Positions 42,302 through 52,104 of a stretch of 64,000 nucleotides of DNA are shown here, in pieces. A program made the position numbers and the translations under genes. This DNA is from Flavobacterium sp. LHD-85 (lineage in GTDB: Bacteria > Bacteroidota > Bacteroidia > Flavobacteriales > Flavobacteriaceae). Position 1 is the stretch's first letter. Every line of letters begins with the position of its first letter. The DNA is taken from contig NZ_JAVFVR010000004.1 of assembly GCF_030929595.1 (NCBI RefSeq), positions 248,001 through 312,000 on the forward strand, written 5' to 3'. The notes beneath the pieces were generated by a model. The model searched no databases. It had not been told where the DNA came from and saw nothing but the letters and a program-made list of their open reading frames with translations.

Positions 42302-44086
42302 ATGAAATTAAAATATTTTACTTTTCTATTCCTACTACTTTCTCTTTTCTATTCATGCAAAGAAAGCGAAGCCTCAAAACCAACAGTCAAACAAGAATTA
42401 CTTGTAGACTTAAGTAAACTTAATAATGAAATTACTCAATTTCAAACGCTTGTAAAAAGCAATTCTTCACAAAAAGAAATTGTCGAACAATTTAAAAAGT
42501 CACGTCTAGCATACAAAAAAGTCGAATGGGCAATTGAATATTTCATTCCTGAAACTGCCAGATTCATGAACGGCCCTGCTCTTGACGAAATGGAATTGGA
42601 AGAAAACCGATCTTTTGAACCTCATGGTTTTCAGGTTATGGAAGAAATGATTTATCCTGAATACAATCTTGAAAGCAAAGAAGATTTAACGAGAGAATTG
42701 AATATTTTTCAATCAAATATTAAACAGCTCAAAAGCACTTTTGAAGTTATCACCATTAGTGATGATTATGTTCTGGATGCTATACAACAGAATGTTTTTA
42801 GAGTTATTGCTTTAGGAATAACTGGTTTTGACAGTCCAATTTTACAGTCTTCAATTCCAGAAGCTGGACAGAGCTTAATCTCAATTCCAGAAACACTTGA
42901 AAAGATTAATGCTGATAACAAATCGGTATCTGAATTAAGAGAATTAACCAAAAACGCAAAAAAATACTGCTCTGAAAATAATAATTTCAACGCTTTCAAT
43001 CGTGCCGTTTTTATAACTGAATATCTAAATCCGATTTCGAAAAAACTGAAAACTTTTCAGAAAGAAGAGAATATTAAAAATGTAAAGAAAAGCAGTCCTC
43101 TAAAGCCAACAATTGAAACTTTATTTGATAAAAACGCTTTTGAAGTAAATGCTTTTGTGCTTTCTAAAGAGTATAATTTTACGAAAGAAAAAGCAGTTTT
43201 AGGCGAAAAATTGTTTTATGACACAAGTCTTTCCAAAAACAATGACCGAAGCTGTGCAACTTGTCATAATCCCGAAAAAGCTTTTACAGATGGTTTAAAA
43301 ACAAATGTTTCGCTTACTGGAATGAATTTACCAAGAAATACTCCTACTCTAACCTATGCTTCATTACAGAATGCTCAATTTTGGGATATGCGCCAGTTGG
43401 ATTTAGAAAAACAAAGTGTAGATGTAATTCAGAATAAAGACGAAATGCATGGTTCTATGGAAAATATTCACGCTAAAATTCAGCTGGATAAAGAATATGT
43501 AAAATTATTCAAAAAAGCTTATCCAAAAACCGCAAAACCAGAAGCTTGGCAAATTCAAAATGCTATTGCGAGTTATGTGCGTTCTTTAAACTCTTTTGAT
43601 TCGAGATTTGATGAATACATGAGAGGGAATAAAAATGTTCTGAACAATGAGGAAATCGAAGGAATGAACCTATTTATGGGAAAAGCAAAATGCGCCACTT
43701 GCCATTTTACGCCTTTATTTAACGGAACTGTTCCCCCGAGTTACTCCAAAACCGAACACGAAGTTATCGGAACTCCAAATGATCCTTCAGGAAAATCTTT
43801 AAGCCCAGATAAAGGCCGTTATATCTACAATCAAATGCCACAGTTAATTGGTGCATTTAAAACACCAACTGTCAGAAATGCTGCGGTTACTGCACCATAC
43901 ATGCATAACGGAGTTTTCAAAACTCTAGAAGAAGTGGTTTCTTTTTACAACAAAGGTGGCGGAATTGGTTTAGGTTACGAAGTAGAAAACCAAACGCTTC
44001 CTTTTGATAAACTTAATTTAACTGTAAAAGAAGAAAAAGCTCTCGTTGCTTTTATGAAAACGCTTACGGATAAGAAATACCAATAA
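42302..44086 (+). CDS. di-haem cytochrome c peroxidase with extra N-terminal domain
   Basis: A 594-residue lipoprotein (signal MKLKYFTFLFLLLSLFYSC, lipobox cysteine 19). Residues about 25-255 are an all-helical domain of uncertain type, as found in longer Bacteroidota peroxidases. The rest is the CcpA/MauG-type core with two haem motifs, CATCH at 318-322 and CATCH at 464-468. It follows LGEKLFYDTSLSKNNDRS and contains APYMHNGVFKTLEEVVSFYNKGGG near the end. The family reduces hydrogen peroxide with electrons from small cytochromes in the periplasm. The electron donor is unknown. It follows the PhoX-like gene and ends in a strong terminator. Confidence 0.88.
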   Translation: MKLKYFTFLFLLLSLFYSCKESEASKPTVKQELLVDLSKLNNEITQFQTLVKSNSSQKEIVEQFKKSRLAYKKVEWAIEYFIPETARFMNGPALDEMELEENRSFEPHGFQVMEEMIYPEYNLESKEDLTRELNIFQSNIKQLKSTFEVITISDDYVLDAIQQNVFRVIALGITGFDSPILQSSIPEAGQSLISIPETLEKINADNKSVSELRELTKNAKKYCSENNNFNAFNRAVFITEYLNPISKKLKTFQKEENIKNVKKSSPLKPTIETLFDKNAFEVNAFVLSKEYNFTKEKAVLGEKLFYDTSLSKNNDRSCATCHNPEKAFTDGLKTNVSLTGMNLPRNTPTLTYASLQNAQFWDMRQLDLEKQSVDVIQNKDEMHGSMENIHAKIQLDKEYVKLFKKAYPKTAKPEAWQIQNAIASYVRSLNSFDSRFDEYMRGNKNVLNNEEIEGMNLFMGKAKCATCHFTPLFNGTVPPSYSKTEHEVIGTPNDPSGKSLSPDKGRYIYNQMPQLIGAFKTPTVRNAAVTAPYMHNGVFKTLEEVVSFYNKGGGIGLGYEVENQTLPFDKLNLTVKEEKALVAFMKTLTDKKYQ

Positions 44087-44112
44087 AACCAAAATAAATC
44101 CTCAATTAAACA

Positions 44113-44145
44113 AAAACGCCGAAAAGTAATTTTTCGGCGTTTTTT
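44113..44145 (+). terminator. terminator after the peroxidase gene
   Basis: An 11-bp perfect stem (AACGCCGAAAA at 44115-44125 with 44131-44141), 5-base loop, then a T run. Confidence 0.88.
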
Positions 44146-44244
44146 CATTTTTTATTCTTCTATAAAAAGGCGATAAGGAAATACATTTGATGACCTGTTT
44201 TTTAAGTTCCTTATAAAACTTTCGCACAAATAATCCCATTCTAC

Positions 44245-44901
44245 GGTGCACCTCCTGGATATGTTGGTTACGAAGAAGGTGGGCTACTAGTAAACAAGAT
44301 AAGACAAAAACCCTACTCTATTGTTTTATTTGACGAAATTGAAAAGGCGCATCCTTCCGTTTTTGATGTATTTCTTCAGATTATGGACGAAGGTAAATTG
44401 CATGATCGTTTAGGAAAAGAAGGTGATTTTTCTAATGCAATAATTCTCTTTACGTCAAATATTGGTGCAGATCATATCGTTAATACATTTAATAATGGTG
44501 AAATTCCAGCATCGAGTTCGTTAATGGAAATTATGGCAAATTATTTCAGGCCTGAATTTTTAGGACGTTTGACTGAAATTGTACCTTTTGCACCAATCAA
44601 TAAAGAAAATGCTCTAAAAATATTTGAAATCCATCTTAAAAAAGAATTCGTTGATTTATTACACAATAGTAAAATAACAGTAGAAATTCCTTTAGAAACT
44701 AAACTATATCTAGCCGAAAATGGATACAATGCAAAATATGGTGCTAGACCTATCAAAAACATCATTAGGACACATTTAAGAAGACCACTTGCAAAAAAGA
44801 TAATTTCTGGAGAAGTTAAAGACAACGACAGCATCTCAGTAATTATTGAAAACAATGAAGTAAAATGGATTATAGCAGAAACTATTTCAGTTGAGAATTA
44901 G
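44245..44901 (+). pseudogene. orphan 3' fragment of a ClpB/ClpV-type AAA+ ATPase gene
   Basis: The frame reads GAPPGYVGYEEGGLLVNKIR, the pore-loop region of the second ATPase domain, then the Walker B SIVLFDEIEKAHPSVFDVF, sensor 1 ILFTSNIG, the arginine finger FRPEFLGRL, and the sensor 2 region KYGARPIK. It ends at a normal stop. The N-domain, first ATPase domain and the Walker A of the second are missing; a stop lies in frame at 44203. LVNKIRQKP and DRLGKEGDFSNA resemble the type VI secretion ClpV/TssH of Bacteroidota more than ClpB; that assignment is tentative. It sits alone between two terminators, so it is a leftover, though the ORF from ATG 44383 could still be translated. Confidence 0.8.
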
Positions 44902-44920
44902 TTTTTCCTTATCACAAAAA

Positions 44921-44950
44921 AAAACGCTAAGAAATCAATCTTAGCGTTTT
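44921..44950. terminator. bidirectional terminator between the ATPase fragment and parC
   Basis: A 12-bp perfect stem (AAAACGCTAAGA at 44921-44932 with 44939-44950), 6-base loop, A run on the left and T run on the right. Confidence 0.88.
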
Positions 44951-44956
44951 TAGTTT

Positions 44957-47677
44957 TTATTCTAAAACCAAACCTATTTGGCCATCATCATCTAATTCTG
45001 TCTCCACAGAATCATCTTCTGGAATTTCCGGTTTTTCAGGAACTTCTTCAACTGGCTCTTCATAAGGAAGTGGTTCTAATAAATTGACTTGTCTTAATTT
45101 ATCAGTTGTTAATTGATTTCCAAGAGCTTTAAAACCTTTTACGGCTATAAAATCTTCTACATCTATATGTAAATCGTCTTTTTGAACTCCTTTTACTTTC
45201 GCAAATACCAATTGCGCAACTGGACGGTAATCTGTCGAGACAATTTCCAATTGTGAATTTGGGTGATCGGTAATAAAGCTTTCTTCTTTTCCTTCATTTT
45301 CAACCAAGAAACGTTTTAAGAAATAGCGTTCTTTTTCTCCATCATAATAAATTGCGGAAATTGGTTTTTTAGGTTTCCATTTCTCCAGAACAATCATATC
45401 TTCATCAAAATGCGTAGATAATTCTGGAATGAGCACTTTTAATTTACCGGACTGATTAATTACTAAGATTTTATCTGTCGGTTTAAATTCACCTAACAGT
45501 TCTCCTCTTGCGTCAACATTTAAACGTTTTACGGTATCATCAAACCAAACTTTTCTTGGCAATAAAGTCGAAATTCCTTTTTCTTTTAATTCGATTTTCT
45601 TGATTGGATATTTGGTCACTAAGTTTCCTTTAGAACCACGTCCTTTAATGGCTAACTTAGCAAAATCAATATCAAATTTCAATTTCTTGATTGTTCCAAC
45701 TTGGCGTAATAAAATAGTCACAACCTCAGCTTCTCCATTTGGATTGTGCGAGAAATAAACTACTTGAGAACCATTTGTTCCATTTGTCAAATCGTATGCT
45801 TTATCACGGGTTACACCAGTAACATTAAAACGCTTGATATAAGATGGCCCAGATTTACCATCACGATACATCATATTGTAAATGGTACGCTTATCGTTTT
45901 TGTCAAAAACGGCGGCATGTATAATGTCCTTCCCAATAAAGGTTTTGGCATCTACTTTTGTAATCATTAAGGTTCCGTCTCGCAAAAACACGATAACATC
46001 ATCAATATCCGAGCAATCACCAACGTATTCGTCTTTCTTTAAACTCGTTCCAACAAAACCTTCTTCGCGGTTTACATATAGTTTTGTGTTTCTTAAAACT
46101 ACTTTTGTAGCTTCAACGTTATCAAAAACACGAAGTTCTGTCTGACGTTCACGTCCTTTTCCGTATTTCTCTTTTAATTTGGTAAAATATGCAATAGCAA
46201 AATCTGTTAAATGCTCCAGATTATGCTCCACTTCTTTCATTTCTTCTTCTAACCTTGAAATCAATTCATCGGCTTTATCAGAGTCGAAACGCGTAATACG
46301 AATCATCGGAATTTGAGTCAAACGCTGTAAATCCTCATCATTGATTTCTCTAACAAATGATTTTTTAAAAGGCTCAAAACGATCGTATAAATATTTGTAA
46401 AGCGATTCTCTGTCTCCGTATAATTTGAAGTCAATATACATTTCTTCACGAATGAAGATTTTTTCTAAAGTAGAGAAATGCCACTTATTTTTTAATTCTT
46501 CTAATTGAATTTCAAGCTCTTGCTTAAGCAAATCAACTGTTCTTTCAGTTGAAATCTTCAACATTTCTGAAACCCCTATAAACAAAGGCTTATTGTCTTC
46601 AATAACACATCCTAAAGGTGCAACAGAAGTTTCGCAAGCAGTAAATGCAAATAGTGCATCAATCGTTTTGTCTGGCGAAACGCCTGGAAAGAGATGAATT
46701 AAAATTTCTACATCAGCAGCGGTATTGTCTTCAATTTTCTTGATTTTGATTTTGCCTTTATCATTGGCTTTCAAAATACTGTCAATTAAACTCGACGTAT
46801 TGGTAGAAAACGGAATCTGCGTAATCACCAAGGTATTTTTGTCTAACTGCGAAATTTTAGCACGAACACGAACACGTCCGCCACGCATACCGTCATTGTA
46901 ATTCGAAACATCAGCAATACCCTGCGTCATAAAATCAGGATAAAGCGTAAACGGTTTTCCTTTTAAGATTTTAATCGAAGCGTCAATTAATTCATTGAAG
47001 TTATGAGGAAGCACTTTTGTAGAAAGTCCAACCGCAATACCTTCTGCTCCCTGTGCTAAAAGTAATGGAAATTTTACAGGAAGATTGTTTGGCTCTGCAC
47101 GACGACCATCATACGAAACACCCCAATCGGTAATTTTTGGAGAATACAAAACTTCCAAAGCAAATTTAGATAAACGTGCCTCAATATAACGAGGCGCTGC
47201 CGCACCATCGCCTGTTAGAATATTTCCCCAGTTTCCTTGGCAGTCAATCAATAAATCTTTCTGACCAATCTGCACCATAGCATCACCAATACTCGCATCT
47301 CCGTGAGGGTGATACTGCATGGTGTGACCAACAACATTGGCAACTTTGTTATAACGACCATCATCCAACTCTTTTAAAGAGTGCATAATACGACGCTGAA
47401 CAGGTTTAAATCCGTCCTCGATAGCAGGAACTGCACGTTCCAAAATTACATACGAAGCATAATCCAAAAACCAGTCTTTATACATTCCGGTTACTTTGGT
47501 AATAACGTCTTCGCCTTCTTCTTCCTGATTTTCGTAAAAATGCGCTCCTTCAAAATGCTTTGCATCTACATCGATAATCTCATCGTCATTTCCATCCTGA
47601 TTGTCATCCATCAGGTTTTCATCTTGATTATTCTCGTCGTCGTTTGGAATTATGTTATCGTCTTCTTCGTCTTTCAT
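44957..47677 (-). CDS. parC: DNA topoisomerase IV subunit A
   Basis: The DNA-cleaving subunit that separates linked daughter chromosomes with ParE. The first 58 residues are an acidic, asparagine-rich tail without counterpart in E. coli. The breakage domain follows with VPAIEDGFKPVQRRIMHSL, HPHGDASIGDAMVQIGQ (the quinolone-determining region) and the active-site Tyr164 in APRYIEARL (usually RYTE). The C-terminal part (about 560-870) is a weak beta-propeller. The ending is acidic. At 906 residues it is longer than most ParC. It follows parE on the same strand, with a hairpin-rich spacer between. Confidence 0.93.
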   Translation of the reverse strand: MKDEEDDNIIPNDDENNQDENLMDDNQDGNDDEIIDVDAKHFEGAHFYENQEEEGEDVITKVTGMYKDWFLDYASYVILERAVPAIEDGFKPVQRRIMHSLKELDDGRYNKVANVVGHTMQYHPHGDASIGDAMVQIGQKDLLIDCQGNWGNILTGDGAAAPRYIEARLSKFALEVLYSPKITDWGVSYDGRRAEPNNLPVKFPLLLAQGAEGIAVGLSTKVLPHNFNELIDASIKILKGKPFTLYPDFMTQGIADVSNYNDGMRGGRVRVRAKISQLDKNTLVITQIPFSTNTSSLIDSILKANDKGKIKIKKIEDNTAADVEILIHLFPGVSPDKTIDALFAFTACETSVAPLGCVIEDNKPLFIGVSEMLKISTERTVDLLKQELEIQLEELKNKWHFSTLEKIFIREEMYIDFKLYGDRESLYKYLYDRFEPFKKSFVREINDEDLQRLTQIPMIRITRFDSDKADELISRLEEEMKEVEHNLEHLTDFAIAYFTKLKEKYGKGRERQTELRVFDNVEATKVVLRNTKLYVNREEGFVGTSLKKDEYVGDCSDIDDVIVFLRDGTLMITKVDAKTFIGKDIIHAAVFDKNDKRTIYNMMYRDGKSGPSYIKRFNVTGVTRDKAYDLTNGTNGSQVVYFSHNPNGEAEVVTILLRQVGTIKKLKFDIDFAKLAIKGRGSKGNLVTKYPIKKIELKEKGISTLLPRKVWFDDTVKRLNVDARGELLGEFKPTDKILVINQSGKLKVLIPELSTHFDEDMIVLEKWKPKKPISAIYYDGEKERYFLKRFLVENEGKEESFITDHPNSQLEIVSTDYRPVAQLVFAKVKGVQKDDLHIDVEDFIAVKGFKALGNQLTTDKLRQVNLLEPLPYEEPVEEVPEKPEIPEDDSVETELDDDGQIGLVLE

Positions 47678-47741
47678 TTTTATATGCTGAATTATTTCAG
47701 TATTCTTTCTATTTTAAATTTAACGGAAGTTTTTTCAATTC

Positions 47742-47802
47742 CCCAGTCACTGACTGGGTTTTATATTTTGAAAACCGCAGACAGTGACTGCGCTTTTCAA
47801 AA
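47742..47802. repeat. two related hairpins between parE and parC
   Basis: CCCAGTC (47742-47748) pairs with GACTGGG (47752-47758). The second hairpin pairs TTTTGAAAA (47766-47774) with TTTTCAAAA (47794-47802) and CGCAG with CTGCG inside. The word CAGTCACTG at 47744-47752 is the inverse of CAGTGACTG at 47782-47790, so the two can also pair with each other as one larger stem. The remaining spacer (47678-47741, 47803-47838) is featureless. Confidence 0.75.
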
Positions 47803-47838
47803 CTTAAAAAATTCCACAACATTGTCGCGGATTTTTAT

Positions 47839-49707
47839 TTAAACCTCCTCCAATTCATCAATCTCCACCTTCAAGTTCTTGATAATAAACTCTTGTCTGT
47901 CTGGCGTGTTTTTACCCATGTAGAAAGACAATAACTGCTCAATCGACGTATGTTTATCCATCATAACAGGATCTAAACGAATAGTATCTCCAATAAAGTT
48001 CTTGAACTCATCTGGCGAAATCTCTCCCAAACCTTTAAATCGGGTGATTTCTGGCTTTGGTTTCAGCTTTTCAATCGCGTCTTTTCTTTCTTCTTCAGAA
48101 TAACAATAAATCGTTTCTTTTTTGTTTCGAACCCTGAAAAGAGGTGTCTGTAAAATATACAAATGCCCTTCTTTTATTAACTCAGGGAAAAACTGTAAAA
48201 AGAAAGTAATCAAAAGCAAACGAATGTGCATTCCGTCGACATCGGCATCGGTTGCGATTACAATATTGTTATAACGTAATTTTTCTAGTCCGTCTTCGAT
48301 ATCAAGTGCAGCTTGCAATAAATTGAATTCTTCGTTTTCATACACAATCTTTTTAGACATTCCGTACGAATTCAAAGGTTTACCACGTAAACTGAAAACC
48401 GCTTGCGTGTTTACGTCACGCGACTTTGTAATCGATCCAGAAGCCGAATCTCCCTCGGTAATAAAAAGCGTGCTTTCTAAATTTCTAGGATTTTTAGTAT
48501 CAGGAAGATGCGCACGGCAATCTCTTAATTTTTTATTGTGAAGATTTGCTTTTTTAGCACGATCTGTCGCCAGTTTTCTAATTCCGGATAATTCTTTTCT
48601 TTCGCGTTCTGCCTGAAGAATTTTACGCAATAAAGCTTCAGCTGTCGGCGGATTTTTATGCAGGTAATTGTCCAGTTTCGTTTTAATGAAATCGTTAACG
48701 AAAGTACGAACAGAAACCGCTGGTGTTCCGTCATCAGAACCCATGTCGGTAGAACCTAATTTTGTTTTGGTCTGAGACTCGAAAACAGGTTCCATCACTT
48801 TAATGCTAATCGCACTTACAATCGATTTTCGAACATCAGACGCATCGAAATTTTTGTTGTAAAACTCACGAATTGTTTTCACAACCGCTTCACGGTAAGC
48901 TGCTAAGTGCGTTCCTCCTTGTGTTGTATTCTGACCGTTTACGAAAGAGTGATATTCTTCACTGTACTGCGTTTTACTATGTGTCAATGCCACCTCAATA
49001 TCGTGGTCTTTCAAATGAATAATTGGATATTCTAAATCTTCTTCGCTGATAGTTTCTTCTAACAAATCACGAAGTCCGTTTTCTGAATAGTATTTTTCTC
49101 CGTTAAAAATAATCGTCAAACCATTGTTTAAGTAACAATAGTTTTTAACCATTTTTACAACATATTCTAAACGGAATTTAAAATTTTTGAAAATCGTTTC
49201 ATCTGGCGTAAAAGTCACTTTTGTCCCTTTACGTTTTGTAGTATCGATTATATCTTCTTCTAGAACTAAATTTCCAGCAGAAAACTCTGCTCCTTTTTGT
49301 TTATCATCTCGAACCGATTCTACACGAAAAAAAGTAGAAAGCGCATTAACCGCTTTTGTTCCGACACCATTTAAACCAACTGATTTCTGGAAAGCTTTGG
49401 AATCGTATTTTCCTCCCGTGTTCATCTTAGACACTACATCGACCACTTTCCCTAACGGAATACCACGTCCGTAATCACGAACGGTAACTGTTTTTTCTTT
49501 GATACTTACCTCAATAGTTTTTCCTGAGCCCATTACGAACTCATCGATACAGTTGTCTAAAACCTCTTTTAGAAGAATGTAAATACCATCATCCGGCGCA
49601 GATCCGTCTCCAAGTTTTCCGATATACATCCCCGGACGCATACGGATATGTTCTTTCCAATCAAGCGAACGAATATTATCTTCGGTATATTGATTTTGCT
49701 CTAGCAT
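47839..49707 (-). CDS. parE: DNA topoisomerase IV subunit B
   Basis: The ATPase subunit that drives topoisomerase IV. The GHKL ATP site is visible as [10 protein letters not shown] (Asn52), [13 protein letters not shown] and a glycine-rich [13 protein letters not shown]; the transducer domain follows, then TOPRIM with [12 protein letters not shown] and [18 protein letters not shown] (metal acids), and the closing RFKGLGEI. At 622 residues the length is normal. Transcription should start upstream at about 49730, but the -7 box there is only an imperfect match (TACATTAG). parC follows on the same strand. Confidence 0.95.
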   Translation of the reverse strand: MLEQNQYTEDNIRSLDWKEHIRMRPGMYIGKLGDGSAPDDGIYILLKEVLDNCIDEFVMGSGKTIEVSIKEKTVTVRDYGRGIPLGKVVDVVSKMNTGGKYDSKAFQKSVGLNGVGTKAVNALSTFFRVESVRDDKQKGAEFSAGNLVLEEDIIDTTKRKGTKVTFTPDETIFKNFKFRLEYVVKMVKNYCYLNNGLTIIFNGEKYYSENGLRDLLEETISEEDLEYPIIHLKDHDIEVALTHSKTQYSEEYHSFVNGQNTTQGGTHLAAYREAVVKTIREFYNKNFDASDVRKSIVSAISIKVMEPVFESQTKTKLGSTDMGSDDGTPAVSVRTFVNDFIKTKLDNYLHKNPPTAEALLRKILQAERERKELSGIRKLATDRAKKANLHNKKLRDCRAHLPDTKNPRNLESTLFITEGDSASGSITKSRDVNTQAVFSLRGKPLNSYGMSKKIVYENEEFNLLQAALDIEDGLEKLRYNNIVIATDADVDGMHIRLLLITFFLQFFPELIKEGHLYILQTPLFRVRNKKETIYCYSEEERKDAIEKLKPKPEITRFKGLGEISPDEFKNFIGDTIRLDPVMMDKHTSIEQLLSFYMGKNTPDRQEFIIKNLKVEIDELEEV

Positions 49708-49860
49708 ATATGATTTTAGGATTTTTTGCTAATGTACCATTTCTTAACAAAAAATGAAAGTGTATTTTCTTTTTGTTACGAATAATAACAGTTTAAAATC
49801 TATTTAAATTGATTTTAAAATAAAACGGGCATTAAAATTATGCAAAAACTGCTTTTTCAA

Positions 49861-49890
49861 CAAAAAAGTGCTATTTGATTCCGAGCACTT
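49861..49890 (-). terminator. terminator overlapping the pncB stop codon
   Basis: On the minus strand, a 7-bp stem (AAGTGCT at 49890-49884 with AGCACTT at 49872-49866) followed by a T run. The stop codon (49873-49871) lies inside the structure. Confidence 0.7.
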
Positions 49891-51046
49891 CTTTTGCCAA
49901 AGCAATCATTTCGGGCGTTCCCGTATTTTTGTTTTTTTCATCAGAAAGTTTCACAACGCCTTGCCAATGCAGATTATCGGGTTTTGTATCAGTTAATTTA
50001 ATCACCATATTCATGGGAGGAAGTCCCACATCGTTGGTAAAATTGGTTCCAATTCCAAATGACATTTTTATTTTGTCCTGACAGAAATCGACAATCTTTT
50101 TTACTTTATCATAATTGAGTGAATCTGAAAAAACAATGGCTTTTGATTTTGGATCAATTCCCATTTTGATGTAATGCGAAATCACTTTTTGGGCAAACTC
50201 AATCGGATCACCACTGTCATGTCGAACGCCATCAAAAAGTTTGGAATATTTTTTATCAAACTGATTGAAAAATATTTCTGTCGTGTACGTATCTGTTAAA
50301 GCTATTCCGAGATCTCCGCTATAAACTTGTGTCCAATGTTCCAAACTGATAGAATTTGCCATTTTAAAGCCATATTGCGCCGCATGAAACATAAACCATT
50401 CATGAGCATGCGTGCCTAAAGGTCTTCGATTATTTACCATTGCAAAATGCACATTGCTTGTACCAATGAAGCTTTGTCCGCCATAAGTACGCAAAGTCTC
50501 ATTTACAAGATTTTGGACATCATAAGAGTGACGTCGCCTTGTTCCAAACTCCAAAATAGAAACACCAAGTTTATTGTAATTCTCTATTTTTTCTTTCGTA
50601 AGACTTTTTACAGCTTCATCATTTAAACGAATTAAATGATTTGCTTTGTAAAAAAGTTCCGAAATCAAAGCCATTAAAGGCACTTCCCATAAAATGGTTC
50701 TATACCAAAAACCTTCAACTGTTACTGTAATTTCTGAACCTTCTTGACTAATCTGAACTTCAGACGGATCAAAACTATATCCTTGCAGAAAATCTAAATA
50801 AGTGGGATCGAGATAAGGGCAATAATGAGCGAGATAATTCTTTTCTTCCTTTGTTAAACGTAAATCTGCCATTGCATCAACAGAATTTCGAAGTAAATCT
50901 GCAAAACCTTCTGGAAAAACATGTTTTCCGCGGTTTATAAATCCATAACGAACTTTTGCTTTTGGAAAAAGTTTAATTACAGCATGCTGCATTGTAAATT
51001 TATAGAAATCATTATCTAAGATTGATTTCAGAAAAGTCGCTTCCAT
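49871..51046 (-). CDS. pncB: nicotinate phosphoribosyltransferase
   Basis: Joins nicotinate to PRPP, coupled to ATP hydrolysis, to make nicotinate mononucleotide for NAD salvage. At 391 residues from ATG 51046 (MEATFLKSILDNDFYKFTMQHAV, the family start). Other landmarks are LEFGTRRRHSYDVQ, the catalytic region HAHEWFMFHAAQY, GVRHDSGDPIEFAQK and IGTNFTNDVG. A longer frame to 51085 lacks support. The strand matches its neighbours to the right (transglutaminase, FMN reductase). It has its own terminator. Confidence 0.95.
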   Translation of the reverse strand: MEATFLKSILDNDFYKFTMQHAVIKLFPKAKVRYGFINRGKHVFPEGFADLLRNSVDAMADLRLTKEEKNYLAHYCPYLDPTYLDFLQGYSFDPSEVQISQEGSEITVTVEGFWYRTILWEVPLMALISELFYKANHLIRLNDEAVKSLTKEKIENYNKLGVSILEFGTRRRHSYDVQNLVNETLRTYGGQSFIGTSNVHFAMVNNRRPLGTHAHEWFMFHAAQYGFKMANSISLEHWTQVYSGDLGIALTDTYTTEIFFNQFDKKYSKLFDGVRHDSGDPIEFAQKVISHYIKMGIDPKSKAIVFSDSLNYDKVKKIVDFCQDKIKMSFGIGTNFTNDVGLPPMNMVIKLTDTKPDNLHWQGVVKLSDEKNKNTGTPEMIALAKEVLGIK

Positions 51047-51123
51047 AGTGTTCAAATTCGGATCATTCTTGCTAAGATACGGCAATTTCAGAAAAGATGA
51101 AAATTGAATAATCCTTAAATAAG

Positions 51124-52104
51124 TTATTTCGAAACTACTTTAAAAGAGACAACGCTATTACCATCCACAAAAACAGTAATATAATCTCCAATATTATTAT
51201 CAATACCCATTTGAAATTCTAGTCCCCCTCGTTTTTCTTTTGGGTTCTGAACTTTAACAGCTTTATTGTATTTATTCAAATAAAAAACCTGATTCGATTT
51301 TGAGAGGTTTTTGATTTCAACTGTAATTTTATCCCCATTTCGAGCTTCAATTATTCCAGAATCAGGCGATTTAATTTTATAATCTTTTTCGATTGTAGTA
51401 TTGTAAATTAAAGGGCCATTCAAAAAATCTTCTTTACTCAATCTGTTTCCCAAATAAGAACCTGAATCTGGAAAATGCTTTGCAAAGAAATAATCGGGAT
51501 CTGTATCAAAATAAGCCGGATTAAAATCGTTTACCATTCTGCCTTTACTGCTGTCGTAATAACCTTGCCCCCATGTCACATCCAAAAGACGCCATTTTTT
51601 ATCAATTAAAACTATATTCCAAGCATGATTGGATGAAGTAGTTTTTCTACCTATATCCCGCACTGAAATCTTAGAATCGCCACGAATGATTTCGCATTTA
51701 ATTCCCATCAAAGAAGCCAAATGCTGATACAGAGCCGTAAAACCTTCACAGACCGCTTTTTTAGATTTAAAAGCTTTCTGAATCAGATTATCATTCAGCT
51801 GTTTTATTTTTCGCTGTTTCTCTGCTTCTGAAGAATAGCTGAAACCTTGCGTTCTTGGAGGATTCAAATATGCATTGTAATCGTATCTTATATTGAAGGC
51901 TATCCAGCTGTAAATAGCACGCGCACGATCATAATCCGAATCAAAATCTTTTTCGATTCTGTTGGCTAATTTTTCAGTGCTATCAAAGCTTTTAGGGTAT
52001 TTTGCAACTATCTTATCAACCTCACTAACCTTTTGAGCAAAAGTGAAATTGATGAAAATACTATTTAATAAAAGGAAAATAAGGGCAATCTTTTTTTGTG
52101 GCAT
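51124..52104 (-). CDS. secreted transglutaminase-like protein
   Basis: A 326-residue secreted protein with signal MPQKKIALIFLLLNSIFINFTFA. It has a transglutaminase-core fold with the catalytic triad Cys119 in KKAVCEGFTALYQHL, His160 in SSNHAWNIV and Asp175 in WRLLDVTWG. The domain resembles the eukaryotic kyphoscoliosis peptidase group. The C-terminal 100 residues are beta-rich. It probably cleaves or crosslinks proteins in the periplasm or at the surface, but no substrate is known. Its ATG follows the FMN reductase stop directly (TAAATG), so the two are coupled. Confidence 0.85.
   Translation of the reverse strand: MPQKKIALIFLLLNSIFINFTFAQKVSEVDKIVAKYPKSFDSTEKLANRIEKDFDSDYDRARAIYSWIAFNIRYDYNAYLNPPRTQGFSYSSEAEKQRKIKQLNDNLIQKAFKSKKAVCEGFTALYQHLASLMGIKCEIIRGDSKISVRDIGRKTTSSNHAWNIVLIDKKWRLLDVTWGQGYYDSSKGRMVNDFNPAYFDTDPDYFFAKHFPDSGSYLGNRLSKEDFLNGPLIYNTTIEKDYKIKSPDSGIIEARNGDKITVEIKNLSKSNQVFYLNKYNKAVKVQNPKEKRGGLEFQMGIDNNIGDYITVFVDGNSVVSFKVVSK

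Noticed and set aside
44383..44901. Complete small gene at 44383
   Set aside because: The homologous frame starts at least 46 codons earlier without a start codon, and the product would be a fragment of an ATPase domain; a broken gene is the better reading.
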